Assembly: GCF_025949695.1 (NCBI RefSeq)
Contig: NZ_JAPDFL010000001.1
Span: 1,608,501-1,672,500, forward strand
Reading direction: 5' to 3'
Length of the DNA stretch: 64,000 nt
DNA from: Pararhodobacter zhoushanensis
GTDB taxonomy: Bacteria > Pseudomonadota > Alphaproteobacteria > Rhodobacterales > Rhodobacteraceae
A model generated the notes under the pieces. The model searched no databases and was not told where the DNA came from. It worked only from the letters and a program-made list of their open reading frames with translations. Within the stretch, counting starts at the first letter, position 1. Every line of letters starts with the position of its first letter. Made by a program: the position numbers and the translations under genes. Of the stretch, positions 54,388-63,620 are shown in pieces.

Positions 54388-54412
54388 GCGCAAATTATCG
54401 GATAATTGGCGC
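54388..54412. promoter_or_regulatory. 25-bp near-perfect palindrome upstream of the AraC-family gene
   Basis: GCGCAAATTATC, central G, GATAATTGGCGC: 12-bp arms with a single mismatch (54392 with 54408), starting one base before the AraC start codon. It fits a dimeric operator used for autoregulation or control of the divergent aminotransferase gene. Confidence 0.6.
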
Positions 54413-54532
54413 GTGTTCCAATGGTTTTTGGGCCGAGTCCTGCGAGACTTTTCGTAGGATTCCGGGCGCGGGATCAGGTCAGACTGGCCCCAGCGCGCTC
54501 AGGCCCCCTTCAACGCAGACAGGACCAGCGCG

Positions 54533-55906
54533 ATGCTTGACCGCAATAACTTCCTGAAGGACCAGAACACCCTTCACCAATTCCACCCGATGACACACCC
54601 GCTGATTTCGCGTGAGCATCGCCCGCAGATCATCGTCGATAGTGATGGCTGTTATGTGACGGATATCGACGGCAACCGCATGGTCGATGGTCTGGGCGGT
54701 TTGTGGAACGTCAACGTCGGCCACAACCGGGCCGAGGTGAAAGCCGCAATCGTCAAGCAGATGGACCGCATCAGCTATTATTCCTCGTTTGCCGGGACGG
54801 CCACCGCGCCGTCGATCGAGCTGTCGGCGCGGGTGTGTCAGATGGGCGCGACCGAAGAGGTCGACAAGGTGATGTTCTCGGCCAATGGCTCGGATGCGGT
54901 GGAAACCGCGCTCAAGCTGGCGCGGCAATACTGGAAGCTGGTCGGCGAGCCGATGCGCACCAAGTTCATCTCGCTGAAACAGGGCTACCACGGCGTGCAT
55001 TTCGGCGGGCTTTCGGTGAACGGCACGCCGTATTACCGCACCGTTTACGAACCGCTGCTGCCCGGCTGTTTTCAGATCGACACGCCCTGGACCTATCGCA
55101 ACCCGTATTCCGAAGACCCGGCCGAGCTGACCAACGCGGTCATCACCCAGCTTGAGCGCACGATCTATCATGAAGGCGCGGGCACCATCGCCGCCTTCAT
55201 CGCCGAACCCATTCAGGGCGCGGGCGGGGTCATCGTGCCGCCGGCGGATTTCTGGCCACGGCTGCGGGCGGTCTGTGACCAGCACGGCATCCTGTTGATC
55301 GCGGATGAAGTGGTCACCGGCTTTGGCCGCAGCGGGTCGATGTTCGGATCGCGCGGCTGGGGGGTGAAGCCCGACATCATGTGTCTGGCCAAGGGGATTA
55401 CCTCGGGCTACGTGCCCTTGGGCGCGACCACGCTGAACAAGCGTGTGGCCTCGGCCTGGTACGACGGGTTCACGCCTGAGGGCGTGATCATGCATGGCTA
55501 TACCTCGACCGGGCACCCGCTGGCCTGCGCCGCCGCACTGGCGGTTCTGGATATCGTCGAAGGCGAGGATCTGCCGGGCAACGCCGCCCGAATGGGCGAA
55601 CGGCTGATGGCCGGGCTGAAGCCACTGGCCGAGACGTGCTCGGTGGTCGGTGAAGTGCGGGGCAAGGGGCTGATGATCGGGCTGGATTTCGTGTCCGACA
55701 AGAAGACCCGCACGCCGATCGACCCCGGCACCGGCATTGTCGAGCGCATCGCAGGCTATGCCCGCGAGAAGGGCGCGATTGTGCGCCCGGCGGGCTCGGT
55801 CATCATCCTGTCGCCGCCGCTGGTGATCGGCGAGGCCGAAATTGACGTGATCATCGACGCGCTGACCTATGGGTGTGCGCGCTACGACGCAGAAACCCGG
55901 GCGTAA
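54533..55906 (+). CDS. class III (omega-type) aminotransferase
   Basis: A 457-residue PLP enzyme. The PLP lysine is Lys287 in CLAKGITSGYVPLGA, and Asp258 (IADEVVTGFGR) contacts the pyridinium nitrogen. Other family motifs are LWNVNVGHNRAEV, FSANGSDAVETALKLAR and HGYTSTGHPLACAAALAVL. Such enzymes transfer amino groups from omega-amino acids, diamines or arylalkylamines to pyruvate or 2-oxoglutarate. No substrate can be named from sequence. Its neighbours are a divergent AraC regulator and a TctCBA transporter. Confidence 0.9.
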   Translation: MLDRNNFLKDQNTLHQFHPMTHPLISREHRPQIIVDSDGCYVTDIDGNRMVDGLGGLWNVNVGHNRAEVKAAIVKQMDRISYYSSFAGTATAPSIELSARVCQMGATEEVDKVMFSANGSDAVETALKLARQYWKLVGEPMRTKFISLKQGYHGVHFGGLSVNGTPYYRTVYEPLLPGCFQIDTPWTYRNPYSEDPAELTNAVITQLERTIYHEGAGTIAAFIAEPIQGAGGVIVPPADFWPRLRAVCDQHGILLIADEVVTGFGRSGSMFGSRGWGVKPDIMCLAKGITSGYVPLGATTLNKRVASAWYDGFTPEGVIMHGYTSTGHPLACAAALAVLDIVEGEDLPGNAARMGERLMAGLKPLAETCSVVGEVRGKGLMIGLDFVSDKKTRTPIDPGTGIVERIAGYAREKGAIVRPAGSVIILSPPLVIGEAEIDVIIDALTYGCARYDAETRA

Positions 55907-56057
55907 CGTCCGGGCCTCAGCCTGACCCGGATGCCAGCAAGACGCGTTCAGGATGTCCAAAGGATGTGCAGAGCGCGAATCCGGGTCAGGTTGCAATAAA
56001 AAGAACGTGAAATACGATATAAGAACCACCACTATGGACCCCAACAGGAGCCAAGCC

Positions 56058-56996
56058 ATGACAAAAACACTGCTGACCCTTTCGACCGCGCTGCTCGCGC
56101 TGATGCCGCTGGCCGCCGCCGCCGAATACCCCGAACGCCCGGTCGAGTTCATCGTGCCCTGGCCGCCGGGTGATCTGGAAGACGTGCTGACCCGCATGAT
56201 CGCCGACCGGTTCCAGGCGACCTACGGCGTTCCGGCCGCCGTGGTGAACAAGCCCGGTGGCGGCGGCGGTCCGTTCCCCGGCGCGGTCGATGTGGCGCTG
56301 GCGCCGGCCGATGGCTACACGGTCGGCTCGTTCGTGATCGACGTGCCGCTGGTCGGTCCGCATATCGGCATCCCGCCGCTGACGCCCAATCCTTTCGATC
56401 CGATTGGCATCTTTGTGACCTATCCCTTTGTCATCGCGACCTCGGGCGATGCGCCTTATCAGACGCTGCAAGAGCTGGCGGCCTATGCGCAGGACCATGC
56501 GGTCAGCCTGGGCCATTTCGGCGACGAGACGACGCCCGCGCGCCATTCGATGGCTTTGGCGCAGGCGCTGGGTTTCTCGTATGCCAGTTCCTCGGCGTTT
56601 GACATGCTCGACTGCAACACGCTGGCCTCGGGCGATGCGGATGTGATCAACACCACGCTGCAACTGATCCGCCCCTGTCTGGACAGCCTGACCATTCTGG
56701 CTGCCGTGACCAACGAGCGGATCTCGATCCTGCCCGACGTGCCGACGGCGGGTGAAATCGTGCCGGAACTGGATGTGTCCACGTGGAACGGTCTGTTTGT
56801 ACGCAGCGATACCCCGCAAGATGCGCGGGATCGCATCGCGGCGGTGGCGGCAGAAGTGATGGCCTCGGACGAGGCGACACAACTGGCCGCAGACACGGGC
56901 GCGCTGATCTACTGGATGGATGCGGCCGCATCCCAAGAGCAGATGGCCCGCGACGTCGAGACCTTGGGTCGAATCAGCGCCTTTCTGGGCGAGTGA
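56058..56996 (+). CDS. tctC: TctC-type periplasmic binding protein
   Basis: A 312-residue tripartite-tricarboxylate-transporter receptor (Bug family). It has a signal peptide (MTKTLLTLSTALLALMPLAAAA), then PVEFIVPWPPGDLEDVLTRM and VVNKPGGGGGPFPGAVDVAL. AGGAGCC precedes ATG 56058. It binds a carboxylate for the TctA/TctB permease encoded downstream. An intercistronic hairpin separates it from tctB. Confidence 0.9.
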   Translation: MTKTLLTLSTALLALMPLAAAAEYPERPVEFIVPWPPGDLEDVLTRMIADRFQATYGVPAAVVNKPGGGGGPFPGAVDVALAPADGYTVGSFVIDVPLVGPHIGIPPLTPNPFDPIGIFVTYPFVIATSGDAPYQTLQELAAYAQDHAVSLGHFGDETTPARHSMALAQALGFSYASSSAFDMLDCNTLASGDADVINTTLQLIRPCLDSLTILAAVTNERISILPDVPTAGEIVPELDVSTWNGLFVRSDTPQDARDRIAAVAAEVMASDEATQLAADTGALIYWMDAAASQEQMARDVETLGRISAFLGE

Positions 56997-57022
56997 TCCG
57001 CCGATCCTGAAAACCGCATGAC

Positions 57023-57045
57023 GGGGTCCGGGTTGTCCGGACCCC
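57023..57045 (+). terminator. intercistronic hairpin between tctC and tctB
   Basis: A 9-bp stem GGGGTCCGG (57023-57031) / CCGGACCCC (57037-57045) with a 5-nt loop. It has no T-run; an mRNA-stabilising or attenuating element favouring tctC expression is likely. Confidence 0.55.
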
Positions 57046-57065
57046 TCACCACTTGAGGGATCATC

Positions 57066-57605
57066 ATGCAGCGCGTCCTCAGTTTTCTGGAAATGTTCCG
57101 CCGGTCGCGCAGGCCGGGCGATCTGATTTTTGCCTTGGGGTTTGTTGCCCTGTCAGCCGTTCTGGCCGCCATGCTTCCGTGGCAGGTGCGCTGGGTGCCG
57201 CGTCTGGCCGCGCCGGCGCAACCGGCGTTCTGGCCCGCGATCGGCGTCGCGATGATGCTTGGCTTCGGCCTGCTGCATCTGGCCTCGACCTGGGTGTCGC
57301 CCCGGCTGGCCGGCCGGCGCGAGGAGGTGTTGCTCTGGCTGCGCTCGCTCGAGTATGTCGTGTGGTTCGTCGCCTATGTGGTGATCGTGCCGCTGCTTGG
57401 CTACCTGCCCGCAACGGTACTGTTTGCCATGACGCTCAGCTGGCGGCTGGGCTATCGCACCGCGCGGACACTGGGGCTGGCGGCGCTGTTCGGCTTAGGC
57501 ACGGTGCTGGTGTTCAAGGCCGGCCTGGGTGTGCGCATCCCGGCAGGGGCGCTGTATAGCGGATTGCCCGACAGCATCCGGTCTTTCGCCATGAGCCGGC
57601 TGTAA
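57066..57605 (+). CDS. tctB: TctB-type small permease subunit
   Basis: A 179-residue protein with four hydrophobic segments (DLIFALGFVALSAVLAAML, FWPAIGVAMMLGFGLLHLA, YVVWFVAYVVIVPLLGYLPA and a last one at about 135-155). It is the small membrane subunit of the tripartite tricarboxylate transporter. TGAGGGATCATC precedes the ATG, and the gene lies 10 bp upstream of tctA. Confidence 0.88.
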   Translation: MQRVLSFLEMFRRSRRPGDLIFALGFVALSAVLAAMLPWQVRWVPRLAAPAQPAFWPAIGVAMMLGFGLLHLASTWVSPRLAGRREEVLLWLRSLEYVVWFVAYVVIVPLLGYLPATVLFAMTLSWRLGYRTARTLGLAALFGLGTVLVFKAGLGVRIPAGALYSGLPDSIRSFAMSRL

Positions 57606-57615
57606 GGGGGCAACC

Positions 57616-59109
57616 ATGTCAGACATTATTTCCGCCGTTCACCTGCTGATGCAGTGGCAGGTCGTCGCGGCCGTGCTGATCGGCTCTATCGGCGGGGTCA
57701 TCATCGGCGCCATTCCGGGGATCGGCCCGGCTGTCGCCATCGCGATCCTGCTGCCCGCCACCTTCTCGCTGGACCCGCTGGTCGGGCTGGCGCTGCTGTT
57801 GGGCATCTATGGATCGTCGATGTATGGCGGCTCGTTGCCCGCTGTGCTGATCAACACGCCCGGCACCGCTGTCAACGCGCTGACCACCTATGACGGTTAC
57901 CCGATGACCCAGCAGGGCCAGGCGCTGCGCGCGCTGGGGCTGGCCTATGGTGCGTCGTTCTTCAGCGCGATTGTCTCTATTCTGGCGCTGGTCCTGCTGT
58001 CTTCGGTTCTGGCCAAGGTCGCGCCGCTGTTCGGCTCGCGCGAGATCTTTCTGGCGGCGCTTCTGGGGGTCATTCTGGTGATCACCGCGCACAAGGGGCA
58101 GGTCGCCGCCGCCGGGATGATGGCCGGGCTGGGCATCTTGCTGCAATCGGTCGGCATGGAGCCGGTGCAATACAGCATGCGCTTCACCTTCGGGCAGGAC
58201 TGGCTGATTCAGGGGCTGGATCTGATCGTGGTGGTGCTGGGCCTGTTCGCGTTCTCGCAAGCCTTCCTGCTGATGGTCGAGCCCGAGGACAAACCCACGG
58301 CCAAACCCATCGAAGGGTCGATGTTCCGCGCGATTTGCGAGGTGTTCCGCTACTGGCGCACTGCGCTGACCGGCAGCGGCTATGGGGTGCTGATGGGGAT
58401 CATCCCCGGCGTGGGCGAGTTCACCGCGCAGTTCCTCAGCTACACCACCGCGCGCAAACGCTCAAAAACGCCCGAGATGTTCGGCAAGGGCAGCCCTGAG
58501 GGGCTTGTGGCCTCGGAAAGTGCCAATAACGCGGTGCCGGCGGCGGCGATGATCCCGCTGCTGGCGCTGGGCATCCCCGGCGAGGCGCTGACCGCGATGA
58601 TGCTGTCCGTGTTCTATGTGCACAACGTCATCCCCGGCCCCGCGCTGTTCCGCGATCAGCTGGATTTCGTCTATGCGCTGTATCTGGCGCTGCTGGTGCT
58701 GAACGTGATCGTCATCGTGTTCATGCTGGTGTCGTCGAACTTCCTGATCAAGGTGATCCGCATCCCGACGCGCTATCTGGGGATGATGATCCTGCTGCTC
58801 AGCTTTGTCGGCGTCTACAGCCTGCGCAATTCGGTGATCGACTGCATGCTGGCTGCCGGGTTCGGGGTGTTCGGGCTGATCCTAAAACGGCTCAACGTGC
58901 CGATCGTACCGCTGATCTTGGGTATGGTTCTGGGTTCGATCATGGAGGTCAAGCTGCGGGCCGCGATGGGCCGGGTCGACGGGCTGGCCGATTTCGTGTC
59001 GCGGCCGATCTCGGCGCTGCTGGTGATCGCGATCATCTGGCTGGTGATCAATGCCATCCGCACCGGTGTGCGCGACATGCGGCTGCGGGCGGCCTTGGCG
59101 GCCGAATAG
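57616..59109 (+). CDS. tctA: TctA-type large permease subunit
   Basis: A 497-residue membrane protein with about 12 hydrophobic segments. It carries the family motifs GAIPGIGPAVAIAILLPATF, GIYGSSMYGGSLPAVLINTPG, GIIPGVGEFTAQFLSYTTAR and IPLLALGIPGEALTAMML. The length matches TctA (about 500). With TctB and TctC it imports a di- or tricarboxylate or another organic acid using the ion gradient. Confidence 0.93.
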   Translation: MSDIISAVHLLMQWQVVAAVLIGSIGGVIIGAIPGIGPAVAIAILLPATFSLDPLVGLALLLGIYGSSMYGGSLPAVLINTPGTAVNALTTYDGYPMTQQGQALRALGLAYGASFFSAIVSILALVLLSSVLAKVAPLFGSREIFLAALLGVILVITAHKGQVAAAGMMAGLGILLQSVGMEPVQYSMRFTFGQDWLIQGLDLIVVVLGLFAFSQAFLLMVEPEDKPTAKPIEGSMFRAICEVFRYWRTALTGSGYGVLMGIIPGVGEFTAQFLSYTTARKRSKTPEMFGKGSPEGLVASESANNAVPAAAMIPLLALGIPGEALTAMMLSVFYVHNVIPGPALFRDQLDFVYALYLALLVLNVIVIVFMLVSSNFLIKVIRIPTRYLGMMILLLSFVGVYSLRNSVIDCMLAAGFGVFGLILKRLNVPIVPLILGMVLGSIMEVKLRAAMGRVDGLADFVSRPISALLVIAIIWLVINAIRTGVRDMRLRAALAAE

Positions 59110-59184
59110 ACCGCGACGCATCGGGCTTTTCGCGCCGGGCGGTCCGTGACAGGATCGCCCGGCGTTTTCCATTCGGGGGCTGTG

Positions 59185-60534
59185 ATGTCGGCTGAAACTG
59201 CGTTCGCCGGGGTGGTCGGGGCCGAGCATGTGCTGGGGCCCGCGCGGCTTGCCCTGCGCGATCCCGGTTGGTGCGCGGGCTCGCAGGGGGCGGGGCTGCT
59301 GGTGCGGCCCGGCTCGACGGCAGAGCTGGCAGAGGTGATGCGCGTCGCCGCTGCCGAGGGCCTGTCGGTGGTGGCGCAGGGCGGGTTGACCGGGTTGGTT
59401 GACGGGACATGGAGCGCGCCGGGACAGGCGATCGTGTCCTTCGAGCGCATGGCGCGGATTGTCGATCTGGACGCAGCGCAGGGTGTGGCGGTGGTGGAGC
59501 CGGGGGTGACCTTGGCCGCTTTGGATGCCGCGCTGGCGCCGTTGGGCCTGATGGCGGGCGTCGATATCGCTGCGCGCGACAGTTGCACGATTGGCGGGAT
59601 GGTGGCGACCAATGCCGGGGGCACGCGGGTGCTGCGCTACGGGATGACGCGCGCCTCGGTGCTGGGGCTTGAGGTGGTGCTGGCCGATGGGACGGTGCTG
59701 GACCTGATGGCGCCGCTGCTCAAGAACAATGCGGGCTATGATCTGAAACAGGTGTTTATCGGGTCGGAGGGGACTCTGGGCTTGGTGAGCAAGGTGGCGC
59801 TGCGGGTGTTTGCGCGCCCGCAGGGAAGTGCCTGTGCACTGGTCGGGCTGGAACCGGGTGCGCTGGGCGCGGTGATGGTCGCGCTGCGGGCGGGGCTGGG
59901 TGACGGGCTGGCGGCAATCGAGGCGATGTGGCCGGGGTATTACGACACTGTGGCCGGGCTGATCGGGCTGACGCGGCTGCCGATGGCCGGGCAGGGGCTG
60001 TATGTGATTGTCGAGGCGACGGGGACCAGCGATGCCGCCGCGCGGTCGGCGTTGGAGGCATGTCTTGAGCCGCTGCTGGAGGCCGGGCTGCTGGCCGACG
60101 CGGTGATCGCGCAGTCGCAGGCCGACCGGGCGGCGATCTGGCGCATCCGCGAGGAAAGCGGCGCAATTGATGCGGCGTATGGCGTGGCGCTCAGCTATGA
60201 CGTGGGGCTGCGGCTGGCGGATCTGCAGGGCTATGTGGAGCGGCTGACGGCGCGCTCGCCCGCGCCGCCGCTGGTGTTCGGGCATGTGGGGGATGGCAAC
60301 CTGCACGTGATGTTCGCACTGCCCGAAGGGGTAGAGCGCGCGCCGTTTGACGCGCTGGTCTATGACACGCTGGCCGAGATTGCGGGGTCCACCGTCTCGG
60401 CCGAGCACGGGATCGGGCTGGAAAAACGCGCCGCCCTGCAGGCCGCGCTGCCACCGCCGGTGCTGGCCGCGATGCGCAGCCTGAAGGCGGCGTTCGATCC
60501 GCAGAACCGGCTGAACCCGGGAAAGGTGCTGTGA
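59185..60534 (+). CDS. FAD-linked oxidase (GlcD / D-lactate dehydrogenase type)
   Basis: A 449-residue VAO-fold flavoprotein. The FAD-binding half has LSVVAQGGLTGLVDGTWSA, SCTIGGMVATNAGGTRVLRY and IGSEGTLGLVSKVALRVF. The C-terminal half ends with GHVGDGNLHVMF and SAEHGIGLEKR, the substrate/metal motifs of D-2-hydroxyacid dehydrogenases. ATG 59185 is taken; 13 codons further upstream look non-coding. The stop overlaps the decarboxylase start by one base (TGATG, 60532-60536), so both act in one pathway. Confidence 0.87.
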   Translation: MSAETAFAGVVGAEHVLGPARLALRDPGWCAGSQGAGLLVRPGSTAELAEVMRVAAAEGLSVVAQGGLTGLVDGTWSAPGQAIVSFERMARIVDLDAAQGVAVVEPGVTLAALDAALAPLGLMAGVDIAARDSCTIGGMVATNAGGTRVLRYGMTRASVLGLEVVLADGTVLDLMAPLLKNNAGYDLKQVFIGSEGTLGLVSKVALRVFARPQGSACALVGLEPGALGAVMVALRAGLGDGLAAIEAMWPGYYDTVAGLIGLTRLPMAGQGLYVIVEATGTSDAAARSALEACLEPLLEAGLLADAVIAQSQADRAAIWRIREESGAIDAAYGVALSYDVGLRLADLQGYVERLTARSPAPPLVFGHVGDGNLHVMFALPEGVERAPFDALVYDTLAEIAGSTVSAEHGIGLEKRAALQAALPPPVLAAMRSLKAAFDPQNRLNPGKVL

Positions 60535-61938
60535 TGTCCAACCTCGACCCCGAAAACTGGGATGACTACCGCCAGCAGGCCCATGCGCTGCTCGATGCCT
60601 GCATCGACCGGCTGGCGAGTGCGCGGGAGCATCCGTGGCAACCGCTGCCCGAAGCCGTGCGCGCCAGCTATGCGCTGGATGGTATGGCGCGGGGCGAGGG
60701 GGCTTTGGCGGTCGAGCTGGCCGAGAGCGTGCTGCCGCATGGCACCGGCAACACGCATCCGCGGTTCTGGGGCTGGGTGCATGGCACGGGGCTGGCCAGC
60801 GGCGTGATGGCCGAGATGGTCGCGGCGACCATGAACGCCAATCTTGGCGGGCGGGCGCATGGCGCGGTCGAGATCGAGCGCGCGGTGATAGAGTGGACGC
60901 GTGGCGTGATGGGGTTTCCCGAGGGCGCGAGCGGAGTGTTCGTGACCGGGACATCTCAGGCGACGGTGATCGCGCTGGCCTCGGCCCGTGTGGCGGTGAT
61001 GCCCGAAGTCCGCGCGCGCGGGCAGGGGGCGGTGCCGCTGACCGCTTATGCCGGGGCTGGCGCGCATAACGCGGCGCGCAAGGCGATGGAGCTGCTGGGC
61101 ATGGGCCACGATGCGCTGCGGCTGATCCCCGAGGGGCCGCAGGGCATGGACCTGCATGCCTTGGCGCAGCGGATCGAGGCGGATCGCGACGCGGGGCGGC
61201 AACCCTTTGCGGTGATCGGCACGGCCGGATCGGTGGATCTGGGCCGGTTCGACGATCTGAACGCGCTGGCCGATCTGGCGCGGGCGCAGGGGCTGTGGCT
61301 GCACATCGACGGAGCATTCGGCGCGTGGACCCGGCTGGCGGGTGCGCCGTGGCGGCGGCTGAGTGACGGGATTGGGCGGGCGGACTCGCTGGCCTGCGAT
61401 TTCCACAAATGGATGTTCGTGCCCTATGATTGCGGGCTGGTGCTGATCCGCGACGAGGCCGCGCACCGCGCCGCCTTTGCCGCGCGCCCGGCCTATCTGG
61501 CGGCGCAATCGGCGGGCCTGGGCGGCGGCGAGCCGTGGTTTTGCGACTACGGCGTGGATCTGTCGCGCGGCAACCGGGCGCTCAAGGCGTGGTCGGCGAT
61601 CTCGCGCGCATGGGGCTGACGGGCTGGGCGCTGCGATCACCCGGTGCTGCGCGCTGGCAAAGGCGATGGGCGACGGCGTGACCGCCCGCGCGCCCATGGC
61701 GCTGATGGCACCGGTGGTGTCGAACCTGTGTGTGTTCACGGCGGATGCGGGCTTGCCCGCGCCTGCGCAATCCGCGCTCAACACAAGCATCGCGCAGGCG
61801 TTGCAACTGTCGGGGATGGCGGTGTTCTCGACCACCTCGGTTGACGGCGTCACCTGCCTGCGCGCGGCGATCACCAATCACCGCACGACAGCGGCTGATA
61901 TCGAGGCCGCGTTACAGGCTGTGGCCGCCGAACGCTGA
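60534..61938 (+). pseudogene. PLP-dependent aromatic amino-acid-type decarboxylase, frameshifted
   Basis: A group II PLP decarboxylase. It has GNTHPRFWGWVHGTGLASGV, GVFVTGTSQATVIALASAR, PLP-stacking His178, Asp259 (HIDGAFGAW) and the PLP lysine Lys292 in DFHKWMFVP. After about residue 355 the frame ends early (stop at 61619), while the C-terminal domain (DGLGAAITRCCALAKAMGDG to AAER, stop at 61938) continues in another frame. Removing one base near GATCTCG (61598-61604) restores a 467-residue protein. The substrate could be tryptophan, tyrosine or another aromatic or acidic amino acid. Confidence 0.82.
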
Positions 61939-61943
61939 TCTCA

Positions 61944-61986
61944 CGAATGTTTTATGCAGTTTTTCGCGCGGGACACGAAACATTCC
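61944..61986. promoter_or_regulatory. inverted repeat upstream of msrP
   Basis: CGAATGTTT (61944-61952) and AAACATTCCG (from 61978) form an inverted pair in the 106-bp gap before msrP. This could be an operator or paired promoter element of msrPQ. The regulator is unknown. Confidence 0.35.
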
Positions 61987-62044
61987 GGTCTCTAGGCTCG
62001 TAAGGTCACTTGAACGCAGATGCGCACCGCAAGGAGATCCGCTC

Positions 62045-62947
62045 ATGGCCTATCGCTGGAAGAACGACCTTTCCCCCGCCGACGTCACCCCCAAGGGGCT
62101 GTGGCTGAACCGGCGGCAACTGATGGCGGGTGTCGGCGGCACGGCTGCGCTGGCCATGGCCGGCGGCTCGGCCCGGGCGCAGGGGCTGGAGCCCAACACG
62201 CTGGAGCAGATTTCCACCTATAACAACTATTACGAGTTCGGCACCGGCAAGGATGATCCGGCGGCCTATGCCGATGCGCTGGTCACCGATCCGTGGGCGA
62301 TCACGGTTGACGGGATGGTGGACCGCCCCGGTGAATACGCGCTGGCCGATCTGATGAGCGGCCTCACCGTTGAGGAGCGTATCTATCGCTTCCGCTGCGT
62401 CGAGGCGTGGTCGATGGTCGTGCCGTGGAACGGGGTCGAGCTGGCCGATGTGCTCGACAAGGTCGGCGTGCAGTCAAGCGCGCGCTATGTCGCCTTTGAA
62501 ACCGTGGTGCAGCCCGAAAACATGCCGGGCGTCGCGCGGCAGGTCATTCCCTTCCCCTATGTCGAGGGGCTGCGTCTGGATGAGGCCCGCCACCCGCTGA
62601 CCCTGCTGGCGACCGGGATATATGGCCAGCCGATGCCCAAGCAGAACGGCGCGCCGATCCGTCTGGTCGTGCCGTGGAAATATGGCTTCAAGTCGATCAA
62701 GTCGATCATCCGCATCACCCTGACCGATACCCAGCCGCCGACCACCTGGAACCGTCTGAACCGCCGCGAGTACGGCTTTTACTCCAACGTGAACCCTGAG
62801 GTGGATCACCCGCGCTGGTCGCAGGCCAGCGAGCGGCGCATCGGTGGCGGCATCTTCTCCAGCCGGCAGGACACGCTGATGTTCAACGGGTACGGCGATC
62901 AGGTTGCCTCGCTGTACGACGGCATGGACCTGCAGGAGAACTACTGA
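62045..62947 (+). CDS. msrP: MsrP, periplasmic methionine sulfoxide reductase catalytic subunit
   Basis: A 300-residue molybdopterin enzyme (formerly YedY) that repairs oxidised methionines in periplasmic proteins. It has a Tat signal with twin arginines ([20 protein letters not shown]) and the molybdenum-binding cysteine in [17 protein letters not shown]. The C-terminal part follows the family ([18 protein letters not shown]). GCAAGGAGATCCGCTC precedes ATG 62045. MsrQ, its membrane haem partner, is encoded directly downstream. Confidence 0.95.
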   Translation: MAYRWKNDLSPADVTPKGLWLNRRQLMAGVGGTAALAMAGGSARAQGLEPNTLEQISTYNNYYEFGTGKDDPAAYADALVTDPWAITVDGMVDRPGEYALADLMSGLTVEERIYRFRCVEAWSMVVPWNGVELADVLDKVGVQSSARYVAFETVVQPENMPGVARQVIPFPYVEGLRLDEARHPLTLLATGIYGQPMPKQNGAPIRLVVPWKYGFKSIKSIIRITLTDTQPPTTWNRLNRREYGFYSNVNPEVDHPRWSQASERRIGGGIFSSRQDTLMFNGYGDQVASLYDGMDLQENY

Positions 62948-62948
62948 G

Positions 62949-63587
62949 ATGGACATCGCGCAACGCCTTAACCGGGCCACCCGGCAGGTTCCGGCGTGGC
63001 CGGTCTATCTGATCGGCGCGGCTTGGGCGGGCTGGCTGTTCTGGCTGGGTGTTTCCGGCCAGCTGGGGCCCGAGCCGATCAACGCGCTTGAGCGCCGCTA
63101 TGGCTTGCTGGCGCTGCAGGTGCTGGTGGCGGTGCTGGCGGTGACGCCTTTGCGTGTCTGGACCGGGATCAGCCTGATCAAGTACCGGCGCGCGCTGGGG
63201 GTCACGGCTTTCGGCTTCGTGCTGGCGCATTTTCTGGTCTGGGCGGTACTCGACCTGCAAAGCCTCGCCCGGATCGGCGGCGAGATCGTCAAGCGGCCCT
63301 ATATCACCATCGGCTTTGGCGCGTTCCTGATGCTGATCCCGCTGGCGATCACCTCGAACAACGCGTCGATCCGCAAACTCGGTGGCGCTGCGTGGCGCAG
63401 GCTGCACAAGCTGACCTATCCGGCGGTGCTGCTGGGGGCGATCCACTTTGTCTGGCTGGTGAAAGGCTATCCGATGGAGCCTTTCCTCTATCTGGGCGCG
63501 GTGATCTTCCTGCTGGCCCTGCGTCTGGTGCCCAAACGCAAACCCGCAGCGCGCTCAGCGCCGCAGGCAACGGCGACCGCCCGGTAA
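62949..63587 (+). CDS. msrQ: MsrQ, haem-binding membrane subunit
   Basis: A 212-residue membrane protein with about six helices, of the ferric reductase-like family (formerly YedZ). Haem-ligand histidines are expected in VTAFGFVLAHFLVWAV and in WRRLHKLTYPAVLLGAIHFVW. It passes electrons from the quinone pool to MsrP. The gap to msrP is one base. A terminator hairpin overlaps its stop codon. Confidence 0.93.
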   Translation: MDIAQRLNRATRQVPAWPVYLIGAAWAGWLFWLGVSGQLGPEPINALERRYGLLALQVLVAVLAVTPLRVWTGISLIKYRRALGVTAFGFVLAHFLVWAVLDLQSLARIGGEIVKRPYITIGFGAFLMLIPLAITSNNASIRKLGGAAWRRLHKLTYPAVLLGAIHFVWLVKGYPMEPFLYLGAVIFLLALRLVPKRKPAARSAPQATATAR

Positions 63588-63608
63588 ATCCGGGCGGCCA
63601 GCCTTTTT
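63577..63608 (+). terminator. terminator after msrQ
   Basis: The stem CCGCCCGG (63577-63584) / CCGGGCGG (63590-63597) has the stop codon in its 5-nt loop. A short CCAGC and a run of five T's follow. Confidence 0.75.
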
Positions 63609-63620
63609 ATCCCGCCTTTC

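Noticed and set aside
58882..61317. An 811-codon Pro/Arg/His-rich open frame on the minus strand
   Set aside because: It is antisense to tctA, the FAD oxidase and the decarboxylase. The composition is that of a GC-rich shadow frame.
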